Assembly (NCBI RefSeq): GCF_900106745.1
Contig: NZ_FNNV01000021.1
Span: 1 to 64,000, forward strand
Direction: 5' to 3'
From: Paenibacillus sp. CF384
Lineage (GTDB): Bacteria; Bacillota; Bacilli; Paenibacillales; Paenibacillaceae
DNA: 64,000 bases
Shown here piece after piece: positions 7,396-16,061 of the stretch (within the stretch, counting starts at the first letter, position 1; each line of letters starts with the position of its first letter). The notes under the pieces are model-generated. The model was not told where the DNA came from and did no database searches. It worked only from the letters and a program-made list of their open reading frames with translations. Both the position numbers and the translations under genes were made by a program.

Positions 7396-10002
7396 ATGGC
7401 TGATGGACCACGCAGCACGAGGAACAAGAAGGTAGAGAAGAAAGGCAAGAAAACGAAAACCAACAAAAAACGTAAATGGGCCGTCTGGTTGTTTTTTACC
7501 GGAGCGGTTGCCATTGTGTGCGGCATCATCGGTTATTTGTTGATTATTTTGAATGGCGAACGCATTCTGGCCGATAACCAGGATAAATTCATATTGCCGG
7601 AGTCTTCGACGATCTATGATGCGAAGGGCAAAGAAGTTACCAAGCTGTCTCAGGCCGGCGGGAATCGTGAAACGGTGGAGTTTGCAGATATTCCATTGCT
7701 CATGAGAGAAGCCGTAATTGCGACAGAAGACAGACGCTTCGAGGAACATTCCGGGATCGACCTTTATTCGATCGGAAGAGCGGTTGTCAAAGATATCGTA
7801 GCTCGCAGCGCAGTAGAGGGCGGCAGTACGATTACACAGCAGCTCGCGAAGAATTTGTTCTTGACCCAAGACAAGACCTTCTTCCGTAAGGCGACGGAAG
7901 CTTCAATAGCCATTGCATTGGAGCATAAGAAAACCAAAGACGAGATCATTACGATGTACTTAAACCGGATTTACTTCGGTAAAGGTGCTTATGGAATTAA
8001 AGAAGCTGCAAGCTTTTACTTCGATGCCGAGCTTAAAGATCTGAAGCTGTGGCAAATGGCGACGTTAGCGGCAATTCCGAAGGCACCGGGCAATTATAAC
8101 CCGATTAATAATCCGATTAATTCGCAAGAGAGACGATCGGTAGTGCTGCAGCTTATGTTTGACCAGGGTTATATTACGCAGGCCGAGATGGATGAAGCGA
8201 AAGCAGTTGAGTATAAGCGTCCGGCCAATCAAACAAGCACATCTGACGATTCCAACCTTACTTTCATTGATTACGTCGTCGATGAAGCGGTCGAGAAAAG
8301 CGGCTTAACCGAGGAAGAACTGCGTGTTGGCGGTTACAAAATCTATACGACGCTGAATACGCAAGCCCAGTCGGTTATGGCGCGCGAATTCGAAGATGAC
8401 GACAATTTCGAGAAGAGCGTCGACGACAAGCAGGTTCAAGGCGCCATGATCATTGTGGATCACCGGAACGGCGAGATCCAAGGGATGGTCGGCGGTCGCG
8501 ATTATGTGAACAAAGGCACGAACCGAGTGGTTGAACGTCGTCAGCCGGGTTCAGCCTTTAAGCCGATTACCGTATACGGACCGGCGATCGAGAGTGGCGA
8601 TTGGTTCCCGTGGTCGATTCTGCAGGATGTGAAAACGTGCTACGGCTCTTATTGTCCGTCCGATTCGAACAAAGTGAAATATATCGGTCCTGTCCCGATG
8701 CGGCAGTCGTTGAAAGAGTCCCGCAATGCTTCAGCTGTGTGGCTGCTTAACGAAATGGGCGTGAAGACCGGACTGAAGTTCGCGGACAAAATGGGCTTCA
8801 CTCTGGACAGCTCGAAAGACCGCAACCTTGCAATCGGCCTCGGCGGATTAACCAATGGGGTTACTCCATTCGAAATGGCACGAGCGTACAGCGCTTTTGC
8901 TAATGAGGGCAAATCGGTAGATCCGCATGCTTTGATCAAAATTACCGATAAAAACGAGGAAGTTCTCTATCAATACGACGCTCCGCAGCCTGAACAGCTG
9001 ATGAGTCCCAAAACAGCCTACTACATGACGGATATGATGCAGGCTGTAACGGAGAAAGGCGGTACGGGTACAGCGGCTCGCATCGATCGTCCGGTAGCAG
9101 GCAAAACAGGTACGACGCAGCATGGTATCCCGGGCTTGAAGACAGGTTATAATCGCGATGCCTGGTTCGCCGGTTATACCGCCGAATGGACAGCGGTTGT
9201 TTGGATGGGCTATGATATTACGGACAAGAATCATATGATCAAGAAGAGCAGTGCGCAATCCGCCGCCATGTTCGGAAAAGTCATGAAAGATGCCATTAAA
9301 GGTGTGAAGAAAGACAGTTTCGCTAAACCTTCCGATGTCCAGGAAGAGAAACCGCCGGTTGGCATTACGAATTTCAACGCGATTTATGATGAGGCTGCTG
9401 CGTATGTGAAGCTGTCCTGGTCGCCGATTGAAGGGGAAGGCGTTCAGTATCACGTGTACCGGAAGGAAGCGAGCGAAAAGGACTTTATCAAACTGCTTGA
9501 TTCCTTAGAGCCGGCTGTTGATGATATGAACGTTGCACCAGGGATGAGCTACACCTATTATGTGACGGCTTACGATGCAAGCAAAAATATGGAAGGGACA
9601 CCTTCCGATCAATTGACCGTGGAAATCCCGGAAGCGGAGATTACGCCGCCGCCGACGGATGAGCCGGGCGGAGAAATTCCGCCGGGCGACGGCAATGAAA
9701 CGCCTCCCGGCGATGGAGAGCCAGGCGATGGAAATACTCCGCCTGGCGACGGGAATGACGGCGGTGGAACGCCGGGCAATGGCGGAGAAACCCCTGGCAA
9801 TGGCGGAGAAACGCCGGGCAACGGTGGTCAGCCGACCGATCCAGGGAATGGCAATACGCCCGGTAACGGAACAGGCGACTCCGGCAATACGCCGGGAGGA
9901 GACGGTTCCGTTCCAGCGGACGGCCAGCCTGATCCGGGAGCAGGAAACGCGAATGGCAACGGGAACGGGGCGACCAACTCGCCCCCTCCCGCAACGCCAT
10001 AA
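7396..10002 (+). CDS. ponA: Class A penicillin-binding protein (PBP1A type) with FN3 domain
   Basis: Bifunctional cell-wall enzyme that polymerises glycan strands and cross-links peptides outside the membrane. The 868-residue product has a very basic N-terminus, one membrane segment at about 28-52, and a transglycosylase (GT51) domain with catalytic Glu in EDRRFEEH (E111) and the GGSTITQQLAKN motif. The transpeptidase domain has SAFK (S386), SRN (442-444) and KTGTT (570-574). A fibronectin type III domain covers about 655-745. The last 120 residues are a low-complexity Gly/Pro/Asp/Asn tail encoded partly by tandem repeats. GGAGGGG at 7379-7385 precedes the start. It is preceded by the hfq terminator, so it has its own promoter; TATAAA near 7339 is a possible -10. 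PBP2-like or PBP4-like class A names are alternatives. Confidence 0.93.
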   Translation: MADGPRSTRNKKVEKKGKKTKTNKKRKWAVWLFFTGAVAIVCGIIGYLLIILNGERILADNQDKFILPESSTIYDAKGKEVTKLSQAGGNRETVEFADIPLLMREAVIATEDRRFEEHSGIDLYSIGRAVVKDIVARSAVEGGSTITQQLAKNLFLTQDKTFFRKATEASIAIALEHKKTKDEIITMYLNRIYFGKGAYGIKEAASFYFDAELKDLKLWQMATLAAIPKAPGNYNPINNPINSQERRSVVLQLMFDQGYITQAEMDEAKAVEYKRPANQTSTSDDSNLTFIDYVVDEAVEKSGLTEEELRVGGYKIYTTLNTQAQSVMAREFEDDDNFEKSVDDKQVQGAMIIVDHRNGEIQGMVGGRDYVNKGTNRVVERRQPGSAFKPITVYGPAIESGDWFPWSILQDVKTCYGSYCPSDSNKVKYIGPVPMRQSLKESRNASAVWLLNEMGVKTGLKFADKMGFTLDSSKDRNLAIGLGGLTNGVTPFEMARAYSAFANEGKSVDPHALIKITDKNEEVLYQYDAPQPEQLMSPKTAYYMTDMMQAVTEKGGTGTAARIDRPVAGKTGTTQHGIPGLKTGYNRDAWFAGYTAEWTAVVWMGYDITDKNHMIKKSSAQSAAMFGKVMKDAIKGVKKDSFAKPSDVQEEKPPVGITNFNAIYDEAAAYVKLSWSPIEGEGVQYHVYRKEASEKDFIKLLDSLEPAVDDMNVAPGMSYTYYVTAYDASKNMEGTPSDQLTVEIPEAEITPPPTDEPGGEIPPGDGNETPPGDGEPGDGNTPPGDGNDGGGTPGNGGETPGNGGETPGNGGQPTDPGNGNTPGNGTGDSGNTPGGDGSVPADGQPDPGAGNANGNGNGATNSPPPATP
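9769..9831 (+). repeat. Three tandem 21-bp repeats in the PBP tail
   Basis: Units 9769-9789, 9790-9810 and 9811-9831 each encode Thr-Pro-Gly-Asn-Gly-Gly plus Glu or Gln. The first two differ mainly at third positions. Looser versions of the same motif flank the array. Such in-frame repeats can change number by slippage without breaking the reading frame. Confidence 0.8.
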
Positions 10003-10079
10003 CTAAACGAAGCAGCTATTTCATCGACTCAGATGCAGATGCTGACTACTATTACGCAACGCTTGGAGGATTTTAGATT

Positions 10080-10781
10080 ATGATGAACCGGACTGCACTC
10101 GTATTCATCCTATCAGCCATGTTAATCGTTACGGCTGGATGTGGAGCCAAAACCAACAACTCGGTTCAAGAGAACCAAGGTACACCTACAGAATCCGTAG
10201 ATAACAACACAACCGGCGGTGCTGCAAACGAGGAAGAATCGCCGAAGTCCTGGTCGGAGATGCCTGCTATGGCAATCGACAAGGAGAAGAACTACAACGC
10301 CACATTCAAGACAAACAAAGGTGAATTCACGATTGAGTTGTTTGCGAAGGATGCACCTCAAACCGTTAACAGCTTTGTTTTCCTCTCGAAAGAGAAGTTC
10401 TATGATGGCGTTAAATTTCATCGGATCATCAAGGATTTCATGATTCAAGGCGGAGATCCGCTTGGTAACGGAACCGGCGGTCCCGGCTATACGATCCCGG
10501 ATGAGTTTAACAACGGACATAAGTTCGAGGCAGGCATTCTTGCCATGGCGAATACAGGGCAGCCCGAGAGCGGCGGCAGCCAGTTCTTTATTTGCACCGG
10601 TACAGGCGCTGATTTCCTGAACACGCAGCCGAATTATACGATCTTCGGCAAAGTTACGAAGGGAATGGACATCGTAACGGCTATTGCGAATACGCCGGTT
10701 GGGCCAGGTAATGGCGAACCGACGGATAGCAAGCCGACAGAGGATGTAACGATCGAATCCGTCAGCATTTCGGAGAAATAA
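10080..10781 (+). CDS. Cyclophilin-type peptidyl-prolyl isomerase lipoprotein
   Basis: Predicted to speed up proline isomerisation in proteins outside the membrane. The 233-residue product has a lipoprotein signal: short basic start, hydrophobic stretch and lipobox VTAGC with Cys at residue 21. A Ser/Thr/Asn/Glu-rich spacer follows to about residue 65. The cyclophilin domain (about 72-230) shows FHRIIKDFMIQGGDP, GGSQFFI and PNYTIFGKV, all core family motifs. Two ATGs (10080 and 10083) follow GGAGGA at 10065-10070 and give the same protein apart from one Met. It could be co-transcribed with the PBP (77-base gap, no clear terminator) and ends at a terminator. A role in folding wall enzymes is inference. 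Confidence 0.92.
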   Translation: MMNRTALVFILSAMLIVTAGCGAKTNNSVQENQGTPTESVDNNTTGGAANEEESPKSWSEMPAMAIDKEKNYNATFKTNKGEFTIELFAKDAPQTVNSFVFLSKEKFYDGVKFHRIIKDFMIQGGDPLGNGTGGPGYTIPDEFNNGHKFEAGILAMANTGQPESGGSQFFICTGTGADFLNTQPNYTIFGKVTKGMDIVTAIANTPVGPGNGEPTDSKPTEDVTIESVSISEK

Positions 10782-10794
10782 GCAAGTCCCACAT

Positions 10795-10826
10795 GGAGAG
10801 CAGCCGCGCTGTTCTCCTTATTTTTA
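10795..10826 (+). terminator. Terminator after the isomerase gene
   Basis: GGAGAGCAG (10795-10803) pairs with CTGTTCTCC (10809-10817), with one G-T pair, followed by TTATTTTTA. Confidence 0.75.
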
Positions 10827-11013
10827 TACTCGGACAAGGAGGGCTTGGTTTATTTTCCCGGGTCGCTGGAGATAGACGGTAAGTTGTGGTAAGCTTTTTT
10901 TAATGAGGTAATTCTACCCTACTGCATGAGTATTAGACAGGAACCAGTCGTGCAGTTGTATGCGTTCTGCGCCGCAACTTAAGGGCGCGATCCTAACGGA
11001 AAGGTCGTTCCGT

Positions 11014-11568
11014 ATGAAACGAAAATTTTCTGACCGAGCCAATTGGCGCCGCATTCTGCGTAGAAGCTATACGTGCCTCGCGATGGACGCAGACGAGTTT
11101 AAAGGACTTGTGACGTTCTACCGCATTCACGAATTGCGCGAACCGCTTTGGAAAGAATACAATGGGCGGAAACTATGCCTGGCTGACCGCGGATATTTGT
11201 GGATGCAGCATTTCCCTCGCGGTGAACACTTTGTCGTAACGACGATGTTCGATGATAAGAACCGGGTCGTTCAATGGTATATCGATATTTGCAAGACGCA
11301 AGGTCTGACGGATCAACAGGTGCCTTGGTTCGATGATTTGTATTTGGATGTAGTCGTGCTGCCGAGCGGCGAGGTATTCCTTCTGGATGAAGATGAACTG
11401 GAGGAAGCGGTGAGTCAAGGAACGGTGACGAACAAAGATGCCGCGCTCGCACGCAAGACGGCAGGCCGACTCTTGTCCACGATACGTAACGGACGATTCC
11501 GTTATTTCACGCTCAGTCTGAAACATCGGAAGGCACTTGCCCAGAACGGTGAGCTAAGCGAATCATGA
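11014..11568 (+). CDS. DUF402 protein, possible nucleoside phosphatase
   Basis: A 184-residue protein of the DUF402 (FomD/Ntdp-like) fold. The start at 11014 (MKRKFSDRAN) is preferred because GGAAAGG lies at 10998-11004; an upstream in-frame ATG at 10960 has no good ribosome site. The conserved core is VVQWYIDIC, then the acidic stretch WFDDLYLDVVVLPSGEVFLLDEDELEEA, which matches the metal-binding acidic residues of this family. Bacillus and Staphylococcus members hydrolyse nucleoside tri- and diphosphates, but this copy diverges from YgaC outside the acidic core, so the substrate is open. Its stop overlaps the next start (ATGA). Confidence 0.75.
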   Translation: MKRKFSDRANWRRILRRSYTCLAMDADEFKGLVTFYRIHELREPLWKEYNGRKLCLADRGYLWMQHFPRGEHFVVTTMFDDKNRVVQWYIDICKTQGLTDQQVPWFDDLYLDVVVLPSGEVFLLDEDELEEAVSQGTVTNKDAALARKTAGRLLSTIRNGRFRYFTLSLKHRKALAQNGELSES

Positions 11569-12245
11569 AGCAAACGGTCATTTCCAAACGACCCCATAAG
11601 CGCAGCGCGCGCAGACGGACGAATAAATTCCTCCTCCTGCTGCGAATCTGCGCTTGGGTCATGGCCCTAGGCGCTTTCTGGTGTGCTTATCTGCTGTGGG
11701 TCATTAACAGTTATGAGATGCCTAAGCCTGTCCCCAAAGCGGATGCTGCTATCATTCTTGGTGCTGCGTTATGGTCTGATCAGCCAAGCCCCGGACTGCG
11801 CGAGCGTCTCGATTTAGGTCTTCAATTGTACAAGCAGGGCAACGTGAAGTATTTCATTCTGTCCGGCGGACATGATCATAATGGATCAACGCTTTCAGAA
11901 GCAGAAGGGATGCGCAATTACTTGGTGTCGGTAGGCGTACCGGCCGAACGGCTGGTGCTGGAGGAAGATTCCCGAAGCACCTACGAGAATTTGCTGTTCA
12001 GCAAGCCTTTGGCGATGAAGCGGGGCTGGAAGAGTCTGCTGGTCGTATCGCATGATTTTCACGCTCCGAGAGCTGCCGATATTGCTTCCTATCTGAATTA
12101 CCCTGCAGAAACGACTGCAATTGGTCTGAAGTCTCAAGTCTTGTCTATTGCGTTCAATCAATCTCGTGAAGTGCTGGCTTTTACGAAGTGGAAAATGGAT
12201 GAATTGCTGCTTCGAATGGGCGTCCAACTGCCGAATTCGTTCTGA
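11565..12245 (+). CDS. YdcF/SanA family DUF218 membrane protein
   Basis: A 226-residue protein with a very basic N-terminus, one membrane segment at about 23-47 and an outside DUF218 domain. Motifs ADAAIILGAAL, ILSGGHDHNGSTLSEAEGMRNYL, LEEDSRSTYEN and VVSHDFHAPRA are typical of the ElyC/SanA/YdcF group, which is linked to envelope integrity in E. coli. The biochemical function of the family is not settled. It starts within the stop of the DUF402 gene, so the two are translationally coupled. Confidence 0.85.
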   Translation: MKQTVISKRPHKRSARRRTNKFLLLLRICAWVMALGAFWCAYLLWVINSYEMPKPVPKADAAIILGAALWSDQPSPGLRERLDLGLQLYKQGNVKYFILSGGHDHNGSTLSEAEGMRNYLVSVGVPAERLVLEEDSRSTYENLLFSKPLAMKRGWKSLLVVSHDFHAPRAADIASYLNYPAETTAIGLKSQVLSIAFNQSREVLAFTKWKMDELLLRMGVQLPNSF

Positions 12246-12279
12246 TGTTGGGCGAAGCGCAGCTCCCTTTGAAAACTGT

Positions 12280-12308
12280 TAATATGGCTGAAATCACTAG
12301 AATACAAT
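12280..12308 (+). promoter_or_regulatory. Sigma-E-like sporulation promoter for spoVK
   Basis: TAATATG (12280-12286), a 14-base spacer, then AATACAAT (12301-12308). This fits the Bacillus sigma-E pattern (KMATATT, N14-15, CATACAHT) with one mismatch in each half, and lies about 47 bases before the spoVK-like gene. The match and the known sigma-E control of spoVK in B. subtilis support each other, but it is a visual match only. Confidence 0.5.
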
Positions 12309-12354
12309 GGATTATACGTGCAGCTTATGCCGATGATTCAGCGAAGGATAGGTG

Positions 12355-13347
12355 ATGAAGCAGATGGACGAACGAGTTGTATCAACAGGAGGGAACGGCA
12401 GCGGCAGACCTTCGCGGCAGATCAATGTGGTGCTGCGAAGCAGCGAGCCTTTTGCATCCACAAGCAGCTCGGCGCAAGCGCTGGAGAGTGAACCGGTAGC
12501 GGTTGCCAAACCGTTATCCGCCAATGATCCGTTTCTCGAAATCGGGCGTGAGCTTGATTCGATGGTGGGTCTTGATAATGTAAAGCTGCTTATTTATGAA
12601 ATCTATGCGCTGCTGCAGATTACCCGGATGCGTTCAGATGCCGGGCTGACAGGCGGCTCGCATGTGTATCATATGATTTTCACAGGGAATCCGGGTACCG
12701 GCAAAACTTCGATTGCAAGAATCGTTGCCAAGCTGTTTAACAAGATGGGCGTGCTCTCCAAGGGGCATATGATCGAGGTGGAGCGGGCGGATCTCGTCGG
12801 GGAATATATCGGGCATACGGCGCAGAAAACACGTGATTTGGTGCGCAAGGCGCTGGGCGGCGTGTTATTTGTGGACGAAGCGTACAGCTTAGCTCGAGGC
12901 GGGGAGAAGGATTTCGGCAAAGAAGCAATCGATACATTGGTCAAAGCCATGGAGGATCATCGGAACCAATTTGTGTTGATTTTGGCCGGATATCCGCTTG
13001 AGATCGAGCATTTCCTCTTAACCAACCCCGGGCTTCCGTCGCGGTTTCCGATCCAGATTGATTTCCCGGATTATTCGATTGATCAGCTGATTCAAATTGC
13101 GGAGCTGATGGCGAAGGATCGGGATTATACCCTCATGCCGCAGTCTGTGTTTAAGCTGCGTCAGCATTTAATGCAAGAGAAAACGATGACGATGTTTGCG
13201 TTCAGCAATGCGCGCTATGTGCGTAACGTGATCGAGAAGGCATTTCGGCACCAAGCGGTGCGATTATTGAATCAGTATCCTACAGGGTCGCCGGGGAAAC
13301 AAGAGCTGATGGCAGTTCGACCGGAAGATTTGAAGTGGGAAAAGTAA
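12355..13347 (+). CDS. spoVK: AAA ATPase, SpoVK-like sporulation protein
   Basis: AAA-type ATPase of 330 residues, close to B. subtilis SpoVK (about 320). Walker A GNPGTGKT is at 111-118, Walker B reads GGVLFVDEAYSL, followed by the ARGGEKDFGKEAID loop and the sensor region FALILAGY-like FVLILAGYPLEIE. This arrangement matches the SpoVK/CbbX subfamily. SpoVK is needed for spore maturation in the mother cell. AAGGA at 12344-12348 favours the ATG at 12355; a GTG at 12352 and an ATG at 12364 are also in frame. The first 50 residues are low-complexity. CbbX is the alternative name, but there is no RuBisCO context. Confidence 0.85.
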   Translation: MKQMDERVVSTGGNGSGRPSRQINVVLRSSEPFASTSSSAQALESEPVAVAKPLSANDPFLEIGRELDSMVGLDNVKLLIYEIYALLQITRMRSDAGLTGGSHVYHMIFTGNPGTGKTSIARIVAKLFNKMGVLSKGHMIEVERADLVGEYIGHTAQKTRDLVRKALGGVLFVDEAYSLARGGEKDFGKEAIDTLVKAMEDHRNQFVLILAGYPLEIEHFLLTNPGLPSRFPIQIDFPDYSIDQLIQIAELMAKDRDYTLMPQSVFKLRQHLMQEKTMTMFAFSNARYVRNVIEKAFRHQAVRLLNQYPTGSPGKQELMAVRPEDLKWEK

Positions 13348-13378
13348 CAGGCAAGTATGAAGGAGTGGCAATCAACCT

Positions 13379-14671
13379 ATGCGGCAATCTACCTATGATA
13401 CCGATACGGATTTACAGGACCGAGCGATACTCGTCAGCTTGGTGACACCGAATATTAAACGGGGCTCTAGCGACCCCGAGCTTTCTCTGCAGGAGCTTGT
13501 GAGCTTGGCCGAAACAGCAGGCGTGGAAGTCCTCTCGTCGATGACACAGAACAAAGAGAAAGTCGATACAAAGTGGTTTATCGGCAAAGGTAAAGTCGAG
13601 GAACTAAGGGCGATGTCGGAGGAGCTGGGTGCAACAACAGCCATCTTCGATCAGGAGCTGTCCGGCGCACAGGTTCGTAACCTGGAGGAAGCACTGGATC
13701 TGAAAATCATCGACCGGACGCAGCTGATCCTGGATATCTTCGCTCAGCGAGCGAAGACGCGCGAAGGGATCATTCAAGTTGAGCTCGCGCAGCTCAGCTA
13801 TTTGCTTCCGCGACTGTCCGGCCACGGCAAGAATCTGTCGCGGCTTGGCGGCGGTATCGGGACGCGAGGTCCCGGTGAATCCAAGCTTGAGACCGATCGC
13901 CGTCATATCCGGGATCGGATTACGGATCTGAAGAACGTGCTGGATGAGGTCGTGAAGCACCGCACGCTTCACCGCGAGCGCAGACGGAAGTCAGGCGTGC
14001 AGCAGGTTGCTTTGGTCGGCTATACGAATGCAGGCAAATCAACGCTATTGCGAGAATTGACGCAAGCTGATGTATATGTCGAGAATCAATTATTCGCTAC
14101 GCTGGATCCTACATCCCGTAACTTAGAGCTTCCGAGCGGCAAAGAAGTGGTGTTGACAGATACGGTAGGATTTATTCAGAATCTTCCGCATGACTTGGTT
14201 GCGGCGTTCCGGGCAACACTGGAAGAGGTATGCGAAGCGGATTTGGTGCTTCATGTCATTGACAGTGCATCTGAGATGCGCGAGGAGCAAATCTCCGTCG
14301 TGAACAACATCATGCGTGACTTAGGCGCTGACGGCAAACCGACGATTATGGTTTATAACAAGATCGATATGTGCCTTGGTGACGATCATCAGTTCATTCG
14401 TGCAGGCGGACAAGATACGCTCGTCATGAGCGCATTCAATAAAGATGATTTGCAGCGACTGGTGCAGACGGTTCAAGATAAGCTCAGCGGCGATACGCGT
14501 GTGTTCAAACTGCCGGCCGATCGGGGCGATCTGATCGCGTTAGCTTACCGCACAGGCGACGTCATTGAGCAAGCTGTCGATGGGGACATTATTAAGCTGA
14601 CGGTAGAACTGAACAAGCAAGATTTTGAAGTGCACGGCCACCGTCTTGCCGCTTATGCGGAGCAAGTATAA
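13379..14671 (+). CDS. hflX: GTPase HflX
   Basis: Ribosome-associated GTPase of 430 residues that splits stalled or stress-arrested ribosomes. The N-terminal HflX domain shows WFIGKGKVEEL and FDQELSGAQVRNLEE, followed by RTQLILDIFAQRAKTREG and the glycine-rich GGIGTRGPGESKLETDRR. The G domain has GYTNAGKST (G1), DTVGFI (G3) and YNKIDM (G4). The order hflX-ynbB-glnR-glnA is the same as in B. subtilis. AAGGAG lies at 13360-13365, rather far (13 bases) from the ATG. Confidence 0.96.
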   Translation: MRQSTYDTDTDLQDRAILVSLVTPNIKRGSSDPELSLQELVSLAETAGVEVLSSMTQNKEKVDTKWFIGKGKVEELRAMSEELGATTAIFDQELSGAQVRNLEEALDLKIIDRTQLILDIFAQRAKTREGIIQVELAQLSYLLPRLSGHGKNLSRLGGGIGTRGPGESKLETDRRHIRDRITDLKNVLDEVVKHRTLHRERRRKSGVQQVALVGYTNAGKSTLLRELTQADVYVENQLFATLDPTSRNLELPSGKEVVLTDTVGFIQNLPHDLVAAFRATLEEVCEADLVLHVIDSASEMREEQISVVNNIMRDLGADGKPTIMVYNKIDMCLGDDHQFIRAGGQDTLVMSAFNKDDLQRLVQTVQDKLSGDTRVFKLPADRGDLIALAYRTGDVIEQAVDGDIIKLTVELNKQDFEVHGHRLAAYAEQV

Positions 14672-14713
14672 CAACTCGATAAAGATGAGATATATGAGGA
14701 GAGTCAGAGGAAA

Positions 14714-16000
14714 GTGAAACAGCAAGAGAGTGAAAATTGGTTAGAGTTAACAAAGTGGGCGGAGGCTGCAGAGATGCAGGCCGCCCCTGTTTTTCGTTCT
14801 ATCGATGGAATCAGTGAGCGCAATCAGTGGAAGGTTATCGATGCTTTCCAGAAGCACCGCGTCAGCGATTATCATTTTAACGGGTCGACGGGGTATGGCT
14901 ATAACGATCGTGGACGCGAAGTACTGGACCTTGTATATGCGGACGTTATGGGGGCGGAGGCGGCGCTTGTCAGGCCGCATTTCGTATCGGGTACCCATAC
15001 GATCAGCTGCGCCTTGTTTGGACTTCTTCGTCCGGGGGACGAACTGTTATACATAACGGGGAAACCGTATGATACGCTGCATAAAGTCATTGGTAAGCTC
15101 GGTGACGGGAAAGGTTCGTTGCAGGATTTCGGCATCGGCTACGGGGAAGTCGCCCCATTAGGGGATGGTTCGATTGACTGGGAGACCGTCGCGGCGCGCC
15201 TGACAGAGCGGACGAAAGTGATTGGCATTCAGCGCTCGCGCGGATATGACTGGCGTGCTTCTTATACTGTTGCAGAAATCGGTGAAATGGTTAAGAAGGT
15301 GAAGGCGCTGAAGCCGGATGTGTACGTCTTCGTAGACAACTGTTACGGCGAGTTTACCGAGGAACTGGAACCGACAGAGGTTGGCGTCGATCTAATGGCG
15401 GGTTCGTTGATCAAGAACCCCGGCGGCGGTATTGCCCCGACCGGCGGATACGTGGCCGGCACGAAGAAAGCCGTAGAGCTGACGGCGTACAGACTGACAG
15501 CTCCGGGAATCGGCGGAGAGGTCGGGGCCACGCTCGGGACGCTTCGTGCGATGTACCAAGGCTTGTTCTTGGCGCCTCATTTGGTCGGACAAGCGCTCAA
15601 GGGCAGCGTCTTCGGCGCGGCCATGTTCGAAATGCTCGGCTTCGAGAGCAATCCGCGTTACGATGCGCCGCGCACGGACTTGATCCAAGCGATTCGCTTC
15701 GATCGAGCGGAACAGTTGATTGCCTTCGTACAAGGTGTGCAGAAAGCATCGGCGGTTGATGCTCATGTGGTGCCGGAACCGTGGGATATGCCCGGGTACG
15801 AGCATCCCGTGATTATGGCTGCGGGAACCTTCATGCAGGGGGGCAGTTTAGAGTTGTCAGCCGATGCTCCGATCCGGGAACCGTTCATCGCTTATATGCA
15901 AGGCGGACTTACTTACGCTCATGTCAAATACGGTGTTCTGAATGCTTTAACGGTACTTGCTGAACGCGAGTTGGTTGTAATTAAACCTTACACGACTTGA
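14714..16000 (+). CDS. ynbB: YnbB, PLP-dependent methionine gamma-lyase family protein
   Basis: A 428-residue pyridoxal-phosphate enzyme of the family called aluminium resistance protein or methionine gamma-lyase-like. The motifs NGSTGYGYNDRGREVLD, RPHFVSGTHTI, YVFVDNCYGEF and the PLP-lysine region GSLIKNPGGGIAPTGGYVAG are seen. The real substrate is uncertain. It starts with GTG at 14714 after GAGGAGAG (14696-14703); no ATG near the N-terminus is placed as well. Its last codons contain the GlnR operator of the next operon, a compact arrangement. Confidence 0.92.
   Translation: MKQQESENWLELTKWAEAAEMQAAPVFRSIDGISERNQWKVIDAFQKHRVSDYHFNGSTGYGYNDRGREVLDLVYADVMGAEAALVRPHFVSGTHTISCALFGLLRPGDELLYITGKPYDTLHKVIGKLGDGKGSLQDFGIGYGEVAPLGDGSIDWETVAARLTERTKVIGIQRSRGYDWRASYTVAEIGEMVKKVKALKPDVYVFVDNCYGEFTEELEPTEVGVDLMAGSLIKNPGGGIAPTGGYVAGTKKAVELTAYRLTAPGIGGEVGATLGTLRAMYQGLFLAPHLVGQALKGSVFGAAMFEMLGFESNPRYDAPRTDLIQAIRFDRAEQLIAFVQGVQKASAVDAHVVPEPWDMPGYEHPVIMAAGTFMQGGSLELSADAPIREPFIAYMQGGLTYAHVKYGVLNALTVLAERELVVIKPYTT
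15976..15992. promoter_or_regulatory. GlnR/TnrA operator
   Basis: TGTAATTAAACCTTACA matches the GlnR/TnrA consensus TGTNA-N7-TNACA at every defined position. It ends four bases before the -35 of the glnR promoter and lies within the last codons of ynbB. This placement fits repression of glnRA by GlnR when glutamine is plentiful. Confidence 0.85.
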
Positions 16001-16025
16001 CACGTTTTTGGCAGAGCGGTACAAT
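15997..16025 (+). promoter_or_regulatory. Sigma-A promoter of glnRA
   Basis: TTGACA (15997-16002), a 17-base spacer and TACAAT (16020-16025). It is the best promoter in the window and lies next to the GlnR operator. Confidence 0.88.
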
Positions 16026-16061
16026 GGTAGCATATATCAGAAACTGGAAGGTTGATGCGAC

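Noticed and set aside
9641..10006. ORFs on both strands across the PBP tail
   Set aside because: They are other frames of the repeat-rich Gly/Pro coding sequence.
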